A stretch of DNA of 64,000 nt. Origin: Emiliania huxleyi CCMP1516. Its lineage: Eukaryota; Haptophyta; Isochrysidales; Noelaerhabdaceae. This document shows positions 10,312 through 22,468 of this stretch, in pieces. A program made the position numbers and the translations under genes. Numbering within the stretch: the stretch's first letter is position 1; each line of letters begins with the position of its first letter. Below the pieces are notes generated by a model, which worked only from the letters and a program-made list of their open reading frames with translations, ran no database searches and had not been told where the DNA came from. The stretch covers positions 77,669-141,668 of the forward strand of contig NW_005197351.1 of NCBI RefSeq assembly GCF_000372725.1, given 5' to 3'.

Positions 10312-10439
10312 GGCCCCAGCTTCACACAGCACCGGATGTCGACGGGGCCCTCGCAGCGAGAGAGGACGCGCACGAGGAGATCCTTGGGGAGGTCGAGGAG
10401 GCGGGCGGACGGCGGCGCGCGCGGCGAGGGCATAGCCTT

Positions 10440-11147
10440 TTATCTTGCTGAAACTGGCAGTGCGCATGCGCAGTTCAAGCGGCTGAGACGCTGCCGCTTC
10501 TCAGGCGAGCTCGTCCGGTGGAGGATCCATGAAGGATGGTCGCCCGCGCTCCGCCAGGCCAGGCTGATGTTTCGCCTGAATGCCTGCACGTGCAGCCAGC
10601 ACTCAAACGAGCCGTAGTCCTTGGTGGCTCCCGTGAAGTTGCACACCGATTGCCCCTCCCGAGGCGTCACACCAGCAAAGTCCGGCGTGGCCAGCCGCCC
10701 AAAGGTAGCCCGGCTGAAGATCATGTGCACATCATTGAGTTGCACCTTGGAGCACGCCGACGGGCCCCAGAAGCAGCGGTATGTCCAGGCGATGTTATCA
10801 CAGTTGGGAAGCGAGCGATGGGAGACGCTGATGGGATAGGTGATCGTGTCAGGCCTGGTGCGAAGCACTCGCGCAAAGCGGACTCCAAAGCGAAGCTCGT
10901 GCTTGCGGATGCGCTCCTCGCATAGCACGATTTGCCGCCACTGCTGCTTTTGCACCTTGGATCTATTGCTGCCCAGTATCGAGTTGATGCGGAAGACGGT
11001 CGCGTTGGGCACGCAAGAGCCCAAAAATTGAGAGCGGCACCGATCGAGGTCTGATCCCGCTCGCCACAGCCCGGTGAGGCAGACTGCGACACCGCGCTCT
11101 GCGGCGCGAGACTGTCTAGCACAGTTGCCTCTGGCCAGTTGAGCCAT
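10440..11147 (-). CDS. Glycosyltransferase-like protein with an RTRPD motif
   Basis: 235 residues from the ATG at 11147. The frame is open back to 11258 but a TTTTTCTTTTTCTGG tract at about 11187-11205, like those found just before other starts here, favours 11147. The core reads QQWRQIVLCEERIRKHELRF then FARVLRTRPDTITYP. This resembles plant and algal glycosyltransferase-like proteins (DUF7796 type) in which a Trp/Gln helix leads to Y.W..R.R.D. Further conserved-looking elements are FWGPSACSKVQLNDVHMIFS and several cysteines. Acceptor and sugar cannot be stated. Family likeness is a judgement from motif spacing. Confidence 0.5.
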   Translation of the reverse strand: MAQLARGNCARQSRAAERGVAVCLTGLWRAGSDLDRCRSQFLGSCVPNATVFRINSILGSNRSKVQKQQWRQIVLCEERIRKHELRFGVRFARVLRTRPDTITYPISVSHRSLPNCDNIAWTYRCFWGPSACSKVQLNDVHMIFSRATFGRLATPDFAGVTPREGQSVCNFTGATKDYGSFECWLHVQAFRRNISLAWRSAGDHPSWILHRTSSPEKRQRLSRLNCACALPVSAR

Positions 11148-11401
11148 CAGAGTCGCCAGCCGCGGCGCGAGCAGGCCCCGGCCGTCCCAGAAAAAGAAAA
11201 ACCGCCACAAAAGAGACAATATACATATGCAAAGATATACTGTAACGCGAATTTCCACTTAACCCACCGCGCAGCCCCGGACACGCCCCCGAGCGCCGCG
11301 CGATCTCCAGAGCCCTGGGTGTGAAGCGCGAGTTGTGGATCAGGATTCTGGATACGCTCAGCCAAGCTTATTTCTGGAGGCTTTCTTCGGTGCGCAATGC
11401 C

Positions 11402-12537
11402 TTAGACCCACGCGTGCGCCAGGATGCCCAGCTCCTCCCGCAGGCGCACAAAGTTCCGGTACACCTCGCTCAGCGCGACGGTCGGGTTTCGCCGCATCCT
11501 CCTATCCTTCCGGCTGCCGATGTGAAACCCGTGCGGATGGACGCAGACTTCCTTGCGAGTCGTGCAGCCCACGCGTGATGCTCGGGTCGCAGAGGCCCAG
11601 TGCTGCTCCCAAAGCAGCACGTCGACTAGTCCGCTGATGCTCGCGTTGGCGAGGAGCTGGTTGACTAGGCTCAGCTCCAGCGGCGAGTTGTCAATGTCGA
11701 GCTTGGCGACAACCAGGTCTGCGGGCTTGGCGAGGAGGGAGAGGAGGGACCACGGGTGGCGAGGGGAGCCTGGCTGGTCGTCGACGGGCACGTTGTAGAA
11801 GGTCGCACGGGCGGCGATCTCCAGCGGGACCTGCTCCCATAGCTCCTCGCCGCTGTGCGGCTCCGCCTCCCAGGCCTACGTGGTGGAGACCGAGGGACTG
11901 GACCGTCTTCGAAGTGGCCATGCAACTCGTGAATCTGCCGGGGGGCGGCGGCAATGCGGATAAGTTGCCATACGCAATACTGGCGGATGATGCCGCATCT
12001 AGGGACGGGCGCGAGGATCCGATCAAACTGGACGCCGAGCGCAGCAAACTTGTCGACCAGCCACCTCGTCGCGGCGGCGCCCACCTCGCCCTCGCCCGCT
12101 CCGCCGCCCTTCCACAGCGAGGCGCCGATGTCAAGCAGGATTGCCCGTCCGCCCCGCCGGCGGAGCAGCGCCACCGCATCAAACTGGACGTAGCGAGTCG
12201 AGAGGATCTCCCCCATGTACTCTCGCGTCACCGGCGGCGCGGGCCAGGCGGAGAGATTGCGGCGCTGGCAGGGAAAATCCGGGTTCCTCAGCAACCCAAC
12301 GAGCGGCTCGATCCGAATTTTTTGCCCGTGGCAGTTCATCACGCTCGCGTCGGCTGGCCATCGCACGGGACGGTAGAGGCGGCACAGCTCGTCCAGGCCG
12401 AATTTGGCCCGCGCCGTCTCGGCCGCCGCCAATGCGCGCACCCATGTCTGCTCCAGCTCGGATGGCGCGTAGCGGCAGCGAGGAGGCATATGTCGGCGAT
12501 GGGGACGCGCGAAACTTGCAGTCACGTCCTTTGGCAA
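11402..12537 (-). CDS. FkbM-like/Rossmann methyltransferase family protein
   Basis: 332 residues from two exons, 12537-12013 and 11875-11402, joined by a 137-nt GC-AG intron. Exon 1 has the N-terminal region and a class-I methyltransferase-like glycine segment (RAILLDIGASLWKG) with FDAVALL before it and FDRIL at its end. Exon 2 supplies AWEAEPHSGEELWEQVP, then TFYNVPVD, HPWSLL, ADLVVAKLDIDNSPLEL and LRELGI-like AHAWV at the stop. That order (YNVP, KLDID..E, ..FWV end) recurs in a family of algal putative methyltransferases. Catalytic role and substrate are unknown. A TTTTCTTTTTCC tract lies at about 12555-12570, just upstream. Confidence 0.62.
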
Positions 12538-12632
12538 TACCCGGAGCGGACCAAAAGGAAAAAGAAAACACTGCCTGAAGGAGGGATGAGGGATGCGGTG
12601 TGCGAATTCTTCTTGGGCCTTCTCCCGCTCCC

Positions 12633-13580
12633 ATGACGAGCGACCGCTCGGCGCGTCCCGTCAACAGCGCCTTCTCGCGGCGGACGCTGGACGCTGCGCC
12701 GCTCGCCTCCGCCTTTGAGCGGGAGGGCTATTTGCTGTTCCCACGGCTGCTGACCCGGCGCGCCACGGCGCAGGCTCAGCGGGCAGCCTCGCGCCTGTTG
12801 CGTCGCCGCCACGCGTCGGTGCCGTCCGGTTGGCTGCTCGGCCTCCACCAGCGCAACCAGCCAGAGCCGCAGCGGTGGGTCGAGCGCATCGCCGCCGACC
12901 CAGCCGTCGCCCGTCTGGTGCGGGCCCTGCTCGGCGGCAGCCGGCCGGTGCTGGTCTCCTCGCAGCTCTTCGTCAAGCGCGCCGCCGGCCGCGCCGACGA
13001 CGAGGCGGCGCCCTCCTCGGGCGAGGTGCCGTGGCACCAGGACGGCGCCGCGGGCGGTCACTCGCTCGCCATCTGGCTGCCGCTCGACGCCATCGACCCG
13101 ACGGGACACAACGGAGGGCTCGCGGTGCTGCCGCGGCTGCACGCGAGCGGCCGGCTGCCCAGCGAGCCTTGCGAGGCGAACGCGGCCTCGTTCGACCGCA
13201 TCCAGCCCGAGGCGCTCGCCGGGCACGAGGCGACCGCCGTCCGGTACGCCCTCGCGGCCGGCGGCGCGGGGCTGCACGGCCCACTCACGCCACACTCGTC
13301 GCCCCCGAACGCGAGCGGCGCGGACCGGCGGGTGCTCGTGCTGCGCTACTGCGCGGCGGGTGCGCCGGCGGTGCGCGGCGAGCGGCTGTGGGCGCCAGGC
13401 GGCGCGGTCGCGGCCGCCGGCGGCGAGCCGCGCACGCAGATCCCGTGCTGGTCCTCGGGCGAGCTCATCGACCGGCAGGGCCTGCTGGTGGGCGGGGAGG
13501 GGGGGGCGGCAGCGCCGTCGCCGGACGGCGGCGGCAGCCCCAATGAAAACGGGACGAAGCGGAAGCGAGGCGCGGGGTGA
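12633..13580 (+). CDS. PhyH-family Fe(II)/2-oxoglutarate dioxygenase
   Basis: Single-exon gene, 315 residues, resembling phytanoyl-CoA dioxygenase-like proteins. The iron-binding HxD is WHQDG at residues 134-138. SLAIWLPLD, PTGHNGGLAVLP and GLHGPLTPHSSPPN supply the jelly-roll strands, the distal His, and the region of the 2-oxoglutarate-binding Arg (RRVLVLRYC). The N-terminus has the usual FEREGYLLFPRLLT helix. The start at 12633 lies about 20 bases after GAATTCTTCTTGG; an earlier in-frame ATG at 12600 is possible. Substrate unknown; the family includes lipid and secondary-metabolite hydroxylases. Confidence 0.8.
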   Translation: MTSDRSARPVNSAFSRRTLDAAPLASAFEREGYLLFPRLLTRRATAQAQRAASRLLRRRHASVPSGWLLGLHQRNQPEPQRWVERIAADPAVARLVRALLGGSRPVLVSSQLFVKRAAGRADDEAAPSSGEVPWHQDGAAGGHSLAIWLPLDAIDPTGHNGGLAVLPRLHASGRLPSEPCEANAASFDRIQPEALAGHEATAVRYALAAGGAGLHGPLTPHSSPPNASGADRRVLVLRYCAAGAPAVRGERLWAPGGAVAAAGGEPRTQIPCWSSGELIDRQGLLVGGEGGAAAPSPDGGGSPNENGTKRKRGAG

Positions 13581-14158
13581 GCGTCCCTGCAGTATTTCTT
13601 GTGGGAAATTCGCGTGTGCTGGGGCCCGCCGGCGTGGCTAAAGAAAGAAAGAAAACGGCGGGATCCCAGTGCCAAAAGAGGGATGGGACGACGGCTAAAT
13701 AAATAAATAAATAAAACGGACACCTCTACTAGGGGACGACGGCTAGGGCGCAGACCCGGTGGAATTTCTTTTTCTCGCGCAAGGCGCGGCCCGAAGAGCG
13801 AAGAAGGCCAAAGGCGAGGGTTGTTCGTCGCGACGCCAAGCTGCAGAACATATATGTGTGCAGGCCGCCCAGCGCCCATGACGCGTCAAGCTCAAGGAGT
13901 GAGGCGCGGAGCGCCGCGCGCGCGCGCGCGCGCGCGGAGCGCGCCCCGAAGAAAATTTTGAGGGTTTTGTGGAGGGCTAGATGCGATTTCTATTAAGAGT
14001 TTGACTCACACGCAGGAACCACTCGGCCCACCCACAGGCCCAATCTCAAGTGGCGGCGCTCCGCACCTACCCAGCGGCGCGCTCCGCGCGTGCTTTCCAG
14101 CGGCGCGCTCCGCGCGTGCTCTGCGGCAGTGCTACTGCAACTTCCGCAGCTCCAGCAG
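13581..14158. other. Non-coding spacer with simple repeats
   Basis: Contains (AAAT)n at about 13696-13715, an alternating CG tract at about 13915-13937 and two copies of GCGCGCTCCGCGCG (14077-14090 and 14103-14116). Three more copies lie beyond the MITE (14969-14982, 14995-15008, 15027-15040). No gene is supported. Confidence 0.6.
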
Positions 14159-14655
14159 CTTAGGGTACCCCTAGGGTTCTGAGGGCCGGATTTTTTTAAG
14201 ACCTTTTAAGAAATGAGGAGGTTTGGGGGCTCAAATTGTCATTTAAGAGATTGCAGGCACGGGGGGTCTCTCTTTTAAGACCGTTTAAGAAAATCGGCCT
14301 CACCGGCACGCGTCGCTGCGCGGAGGCTGCGTTCCGCGCCGTTTTCTCCAATACTGCCGTTATTAGGCACAAACCCGCCTCTGAAGGCACATCTGTAAGT
14401 CTGGTGCACTGGCAGGAGCCATACTCGCATAGGGGACGCGTGCCAGCTGACTGTAGCCAGCTTCCCCCGGCCTCCGGCGTCTACTGGGGAGCCTCCCGGA
14501 CCATCGACCTCGGGAGCTCTCCCGCAGCGTTTAAGCGTTTAAGACCGTTTAAGGAATCGGCCCAGCAGCTCTTAAAACCGGCCTAGGCCGGTTTTAAGCC
14601 GTTTAAGCCGCAGGCGCCCCAGGGCCCACCCTTTTAAGCCTAGGGGTACCCTAAG
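14159..14655. mobile_element. 497-bp MITE with perfect TIRs and 8-bp TSD
   Basis: Perfect 17-bp terminal inverted repeats, CTTAGGGTACCCCTAGG at 14159-14175 and its reverse complement at 14639-14655, flanked by the direct repeat TCCAGCAG at 14151-14158 and 14656-14663. The interior has no coding signal and carries many TTTAAG/CTTAAA motifs plus a perfect 28-bp palindrome at 14571-14598. Size, TIRs, TSD and lack of ORF define a miniature inverted-repeat transposable element; the 8-bp TSD fits a hAT-type transposase. Identical TIRs suggest recent insertion. Confidence 0.85.
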
Positions 14656-15305
14656 TCCAGCAGGTATCAGCAGTGAGTTCACCGCCAGTTATCTGTGCCT
14701 CCGTTCGTCGCTCTCGTGCTTGATCGTCAGGCCGTGCTCTCACGTCCGCCGGAGCTACCTCGGCTATCGGCACCATTTTACAAGTTTGACCGCCGACATG
14801 TCGGGCGGTCCGGCTCAGTCAAGGCAGTGTCGCTCGGCGCTCGCTGGCTCCGTGGATGCTTGTGCTGCTGAGCAATCCAGGCGCACTTTGGCAGCCGGCG
14901 GCAGCGACTTGCGGCGTCAGCATTCGAACGGTTGAGTTGATTTGCTCTTGCTCCGCGGTATCTAGCCGGCGCGCTCCGCGCGGGTGTCCAGCTAGCGCGC
15001 TCCGCGCGTATGTCCAGGTAGCACCAGCGCGCTCCGCGCGCACCATATCTCAGTGCCTATGCTTATATAGCCACTAAAAGCTCGTTTCTGCAGCTTGGTC
15101 GCGACGTCGTCCCGCACAATCTGTGGACGATGGACAAGTCGTGAAAATCGTACAGGTGGGAGAGAATGCAGTCGGCACGAGGACGGCGAGCTCAACGGCG
15201 AGCTCAATGTTGTCCTGCGGCAAGACGAAGAGAGAGAGAGAGAGATTTTTAGAAGCCAACAAGAAATGTGTCACACAGAGTGATTTGCGCTCGGCAGCTT
15301 GTCGA
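14656..15305. other. Spacer with GC-rich short repeats
   Basis: Three GCGCGCTCCGCGCG copies lie at 14969-15040 and an AGAGAGAGAGAG run near 15230-15244. Open frames here have no domain signal. Confidence 0.5.
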
Positions 15306-15572
15306 CTACCAGCCGGAGCCGGAGTCGGAACCGTAGCCGAGATGGTCTTCGAGGGTGTCGAATATGTCATTCGCCTCGCTAGTGGAGCCGGTGCCGCATG
15401 AGTCGCGGTCGGAGGAGGAGTCGTCGGAGGAGCGGTCGGACCGCTCGCGCTTGTCGCGCCTGATGCGCTCTGCGAGGGGGCCGGGGTCGTGGTCGTCGTG
15501 CTCGAGCGTTGGGTAGGTAGCGAAGACGAATGAGTCGAAGGCGAATGAGTTCAGCATGAACCAGCATGTCAT
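15306..15572 (-). CDS. Short acidic Ser/Asp-rich hypothetical protein
   Basis: An 88-residue reading frame starting MTCWFMLNSFAFDSFVFATY, followed by an Arg/Lys then Ser/Asp-rich tail (SDRSSDDSSSDRDSC) and an acidic end (DIFDTLEDHLGYGSDSG). The composition is unlike a chance GC-rich frame. No family is recognised and no splice partner is visible. A dispersed repeat starts just upstream. Confidence 0.3.
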   Translation of the reverse strand: MTCWFMLNSFAFDSFVFATYPTLEHDDHDPGPLAERIRRDKRERSDRSSDDSSSDRDSCGTGSTSEANDIFDTLEDHLGYGSDSGSGW

Positions 15573-15612
15573 AATGTCATTCGAACTCGAGTTGGCAACC
15601 CACGCTTCATAA

Positions 15613-15665
15613 GGTGCTGGTGTACACCTTGTACCGACACAGTGGTAGGCGCGCAGCGCCCACAC
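15613..15665 (-). repeat. Dispersed repeat D, copy 1
   Basis: About 53 bp centred on TGTACACCTTGTACCGACAC and GGCGCGCAGCGCCCACAC. It recurs in inverted orientation at about 21418-21478 with a few differences. Confidence 0.6.
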
Positions 15666-16314
15666 CCGCCAGTGCGCGCCAGTCCCGTGTCTAGTGTCGT
15701 GCGAGGGCCGGCAAAATTCTTTTTGGGGGCGCGCCGCCAGGCGCGTCCCCACTTTTGTATCACAGCTGCGAGGGCCAACCAAGGGATTCGGAGCGGTCAG
15801 ATAGGTAGCGAGCGGTCAAATAGGTCCTGGGCCGCAGGCCGGCGCGCAGCGCCACGCCGCCAGGCGTCCGCCGGAGGCCCGCCGGAGGCTCTTCCTGCGG
15901 CCACATTCTGGCAAGATTCCGCCGCGCTCAGATGTGCATGTCGCGCTTTTTGATCTCCCTGTGCTGGAAGTCGATCTTTTGCTCCAGATTCCGAATCTGA
16001 AGCTGCAGAGCCTGCATGCAGGTCGCTCGAGGCTGCCATGCTGGTGGACCAACACTGCCGGAGTTGGACGCAAGAAGAAAACGCGCCGATTCCTCCCTTG
16101 CACCCTTGGGTTATCGGCTCCTATAACGGGGTCTTTTCATCGCAGCGCAAATCTATCGCGGCGCACTCGCCATCTGTGAGCCTAGAGCAGCGCGAACTCG
16201 CCGTCTGAGCCTAGCGCAGCGCGAACTCGCTCTGAGCCTAGCGCAGCGCCTCGGAAAACTCTCCGAAAATTCTTTTCTCGCCAAGGCGTCCGAAGGAGGC
16301 CGCCCAGCAGCGCC

Positions 16315-18356
<2,042 letters not shown>

Positions 18357-18632
18357 AGCACGCCCAGGGGCAGCTACGTCTTAGTGTGCGCATGCTGGGG
18401 CTTCGTGTGTGTCTGCGAACGCTGTATCTGCGAGCGAAGCCAATCTTCTTTTTCGGAGGAGAGCCGTCTCCATCGTTCACTCAAATCTGCGAACACCCGG
18501 CAAGGGAGGGATGGGAGCACCGGAATTTGGATTTTTTTTTCACGCACACACAGTAAGGCGCCCGTCGGCCCGACGAGCTTCGGCAGCGCTGCCTGCTGCA
18601 CGCGCGGGCGTTCACCCACAGTGGTGTGGCGT

Positions 18633-20882
18633 ATGTTACCACCACCGCTGCCGACGACCCTCGACGCCTCCATCGCTGCTGGCCTCGTCAAGCAGCACGG
18701 CCGCCTGCAGCCTCTGGACGAGCGGCAGGCGGTCCTCTGCGACGCCTCGATCGAGCGCGTCCAGCCCAGCTGGCGGCCCGCTCTGGACGCTGCGCTGGCC
18801 GAGTGGCTCGCGCTTCCAAAGGAGGTGACCGGCCTCTCCTTGATTGCCGTCTACGCACGCGGCTCCATCGTTCGAGGCCTCGCTCTCGAAGGCATCTCGG
18901 ACGTCGACACGCTCGGCTTTGCGACGGTCTCTCACTCGGACGCGGACTCGGAGCTGAAGGCGTGGCAATCCCGCGGCTCCGAACGTGCCCGCCGCATGCG
19001 CAGCGCCTACCCCTTTTGCTCGGGTCTCGAGATGCGCCTGGTCTGCGTGCCGGAGCGCAGCAGCTTGGGCGGGTGGCTGCGCGGCGACGCCGCAGCGCCC
19101 GCCTCGCTCGCCGACACTCAGCTCCGGGCGCTGGACGCGTTTCGGCTCGCGTCGCAGGCCGTCTGCCTGCACGGCTCCGACCTCGTGCCGCGGCTACCAC
19201 CGCCCGTCCCTCGGCCGCGCCTCGTCCTCGAGCAGAGTGCGGACCTCGCCCGTGCCTCGCGTGCAGTCGCCGCGCTCGCCGTGCAAGGCAGCAGCGACAA
19301 GGCGCTCGCCGTCGCGCGGTGGGCGGCGAAGCGGGCGCTGCGGGCGGGTATGGAGCTCGCGGCGGCCGACTACGGCGCCTTCTCCCGCGACCTGCTCCCG
19401 TGCCACCGCGCGATCAGCGCCGTTCTCGGCCAGCCCGCGGGCAACAGGTCGTTACTTGTGCTGCAGCTCGCCTGCATGCCGGAGGAGGAGGTGGCGCGGC
19501 ACGGCGGCGGCGAGGCCGTTGCGGCGAGGCTGATCCACGCGGCGGGCCGGCTGGCACAGGCGTGCGATACGTATCACCTCGCACGCCACTTCAGCCAGCC
19601 TCTGCTCGCCTTTGAGCAGCTGCCGGAGACGCCGCCGCTGCCGCCCGCGCTGCTCAGCGCTGCCGCCTCCTTTGCCGTCGCCCCCGCGGCCACCTCTTCG
19701 GCCACGGCGCCGTCGGGGTTTGAGAGCGTGCAGGCTGCGCTCAGCGAGGAGCGCGGCTCGGGGGCCTCCCCTTCCCCCAGGAAACCTTCTCGGAATTTTC
19801 TCGGAACCTTCTCGGAACCTCTCTAGGAGCGTGGCCGGTGGGCCCGCCGAGCGGTCGTCGCGCGAGCACGAGCCGCCGCCTCCTCGCCGCACTTCTCGCT
19901 CCGCCGGCTCCGCCGGAGGGAGGCGGAGGCGGGGCGGGAGGAGGCGGAGGCGGGGCGGGAGGAGGCGGAGGCGGGGCGGCTCAAGAGCGACGACCTCGGC
20001 CGCCTCACCATCGACACGGCAAACTCGCCTCGCCACACCCGCGTCCTCGACCTCGCGTGGGACCGCGCCAGCGGCGGCAGCCCGCCCTTCTTCCGCGGCA
20101 CGCCCAGCCGCGCCCGCGTCGAAGGCATTGCTCGCCGCGCGCTCGCTGCCGGGCGGAGGCCGGTGGTGCTGCGCGGCATGGCGTCCGAGATCGCCCCGGT
20201 CGGTCGCGCCCTGTGGAACCTGGACACGCTGCCGACGCTGCTGCCTCGCGGCCGGGTACGCGTCTCTCCCTCGCCCACCTTCACCTTCGTGCGCGAGCGG
20301 CACCCCCTCTGTCGCTCGGGCGCGTACCCGCTGCCCTCGCGCGTCTGCGAAGCGATGAGCGGCTCCGAGTTCGTCGCGCGCATCGGGTTGGCGGCGGGCG
20401 GGCTGCCGCCTCTCTTCTACCCGGCCGGCGAGCGGTACTACATGCAGGCCGACCTGCCCGCGGAGACCATCCAAGCCGGACGCGTGCCAGCGCTGTGGCG
20501 CTCGCTCCTCGACTCGCCGGCGCAGCCGCTGCGCTTGTGGGTCTCGACGCGCGGCGCGACGACGCCGCTGCATTTCGACTCGGCCGACTCGTTCCTCGCG
20601 CAGATGCGAGGCTCCAAGCGCGTCACCTTCTTCCCGCCGGCGGCGCTGCGCGGCCTCTACCCGTACCCGGCCGACCACCCGTTGCATCGCCGCGCGCGGC
20701 CGAGCCTGTACGCTGCGCCCGACGAGCGGGCTGAGGACTACCCGCGGTTCAGCGAGGCGGCGGCCGTCGCGCAGACCATCGAGCTGCACGAGGGCGACGT
20801 CGTGATTTTTCCTCGGAATTGGTGGCACAACGTCGAGACGACAAGCGCGCTCTCGGTGAGTGTGGGGTGTCGTTTTGTCTAG
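18633..20882 (+). CDS. Nucleotidyltransferase-like / JmjC (cupin-8) fusion protein
   Basis: The N-terminal part has a nucleotidyltransferase signature, VYARGSIVRGLALEGISDVD (about residues 73-92), where G-S and D-x-D are the expected nucleotide and metal ligands. A helical domain follows. The C-terminal part is a JmjC/cupin-8 fold with TTPLHFDSADSF (HxD), GSKRVTFFPP and NWWHNVET (distal His). It recalls 2-oxoglutarate oxygenases of the TYW5/FIH group. The two parts share one frame, separated by a stop at 19824-19826. A 78-nt intron (19749-19826, GA-AG) with direct repeats at both junctions removes it, giving about 723 residues. A GC-donor alternative exists a little upstream. If no splicing occurs these are two genes. 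EAEAGRE repeats bridge the domains. Confidence 0.6.
19749..19826 (+). repeat. Introner-like intron in the nucleotidyltransferase-JmjC gene
   Basis: Starts with GAGCGCGGC, repeated as GAGCGTGGC at the start of the next exon, then an array of CTTCTCGGAA units (three to four) and CTCTCTAG. The same CTTCTCGGAACCTTC string occurs in a POR intron on the other strand near 58025. Confidence 0.6.
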
Positions 20883-21639
20883 ACGGGTGACGGCTACATG
20901 CACATTTAGTGGCACATATGCACATGCAGTTCGACCTTAGTACATAGTAGGGATCCATCTCGATTCTCGGCCGATCGAACATCGATCGCGCGTCCCAAAA
21001 GTCGCCAAAAGTGGCGGCGCGTCGCCAGTATCGCCCGCCGTTCCCGCGGTCACGCTCACGCAGCTCGCGCGAATCTCCCTCTCTTTGCTCTTACCCACGA
21101 CCTGTAACTTTCATCACTATCGATAACTGGCTTGTGGCTAGCTTGACGGCCCTCGAGTGTCGAGACTGTCAGCGGGCCCGGGTACGTACTGCTTGATCAC
21201 ACGTCCATGCCCATGGACTGAAGCGTCGTGTTCTCTTCTGCGTGGAGGTGGGCTTCTTGGGCGCCATGAGAGCGGTGCACACCTTATTCGCGCGCACCGC
21301 CGGTGTGAACGTTCATCGACATCGTTCACGAGAGTACCCCAGGTACCGGTGTGGACATGTGGAGGGTACCTCGGTATAAGGTGCGCTAAGGTATAGCACT
21401 AACTCACACACCTAGGTAGAGGGTGTGGGCGCTGCGCGCCGGTACCTCTGTGTCGGTACAAGGTGTGCACCTGCACCTAATGTAGAAGTGCTGGCCGCCG
21501 CCTCCCTCTCCCTCCGCCGCCGCCGCCGCCGCCCTCCGCCGCCGCCCTCGCCGCCTCCTCCCTCCGCCTCGCCGTCGCCGCCAGAGGGGAGGGGAGCAAA
21601 TGGGTGCAGACTGTGTGCTGGTCCTCGCCTCGCCGGTCT
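20883..21639. other. Spacer with repeat D copy 2
   Basis: No gene is supported. Holds the inverted second copy of repeat D (about 21418-21478; GTGTGGGCGCTGCGCGCC, TGTGTCGGTACAAGGTGTG) and a run of GCC triplets near 21510-21545. Confidence 0.5.
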
Positions 21640-22095
21640 TGAGGAGGCGGAGGATGTCCTGGTGGAATGTGTGGTGGAAGCGCCCGTCGCCCTTGTTGCG
21701 CGCGTAGCCGAAGTAGACGTCGGTGGTGAGCGCGACCTTCTCCTCCTCGATCACCTCGCCCTTGCTGTACTCGACCACCCAGCGAGCGAAACCGTTCGCG
21801 TCCTCCTCGCTGACGACCTCCTTGACNNNNNNNNNNNNNNNNNNNNNNNNNNNNNNNNNNNNNNNNNNNNNNNNNNNNNNNNNNNNNNNNNNNNNNNNNN
21901 NNNNNNNNNNNNNNNNNNNNNNNNNNAAGGGGTACAAAGGGGTGTCTGGGTGGGACGCGCCGGCAGCCCATCCAGGAAGAAGAGCACGAAGTCCTTGCGA
22001 GAAGACCTGCACGGAAGCATCTCGCGCGTGTACTTCGCCTTGCCCGCCGTGTCGCCGGGCGCAGCGTAGTCCTCGTCGCCGTCCCGGGCTTCTGC
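21640..22095 (-). CDS. Unrecognised gene interrupted by the assembly gap
   Basis: Two convincing coding blocks on the minus strand flank the gap. Upstream of it: DEDYAAPGDTAGKAKYTREM then SRKDFVLFFLDGLPARP. Downstream: VKEVVSEEDANGFARWVVEY, KVALTTDVYFGYARNKGDG and RFHHTFHQDILRLLKTG. Their normal amino-acid mix differs from the Arg/Ala-rich shadow frames around them. The product is unknown, exon ends cannot be set, and the true distance across the gap is unknown. Confidence 0.4.
21827..21926. other. Assembly gap, 100 N
   Basis: Exactly 100 unknown bases, a conventional placeholder size. Frames drawn through it are artefacts. Confidence 0.99.
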
Positions 22096-22468
22096 GCCGC
22101 CTGCTGAGATCCGGGGAGACCCCCCCCCCCCCCCCCGCCCGCCCTGCTGTGCTGCTGCTGCTGCTGTTTGTTACCTCCGGTCCACACGGGTACTCCCGTG
22201 TTTGGACAACAAGGCCCCACGGTACACGGCGTCTCCACACTAGGCGAGTCACACATGTGTCGTGATTGGGATCAAAGCGCTGACGGAGAGTCATGAATGA
22301 TTTTTTTTTCAGACGATACAGGCGTGCGCTCCGTTTTCTTGTTTCTGGCGGCATGAGTGTGCGGCCGCTCACGGGGACCGAGCAACTGTGTCAGCCACAC
22401 CGACGGCGCCCGCCGCAATAACAGCTCTTCCCCACGCGTCTGAGTGAGCTCATCGCGCCAGGCAGCCA

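Noticed and set aside
14159..14175. Telomere-like TTAGGG
   Set aside because: A single TTAGGG within a transposon TIR, not a tandem telomeric array.
19452..20915. 487-codon minus-strand frame opposite the nucleotidyltransferase-JmjC gene
   Set aside because: Arg/Ala/Gln-rich composition typical of an antisense shadow in GC-rich DNA; the plus strand has clear domain motifs.
21404..22372. Long minus-strand open frame of 322 codons
   Set aside because: It runs through the 100-N gap, so its continuity is artificial; only the two flanking blocks are kept as a partial gene.
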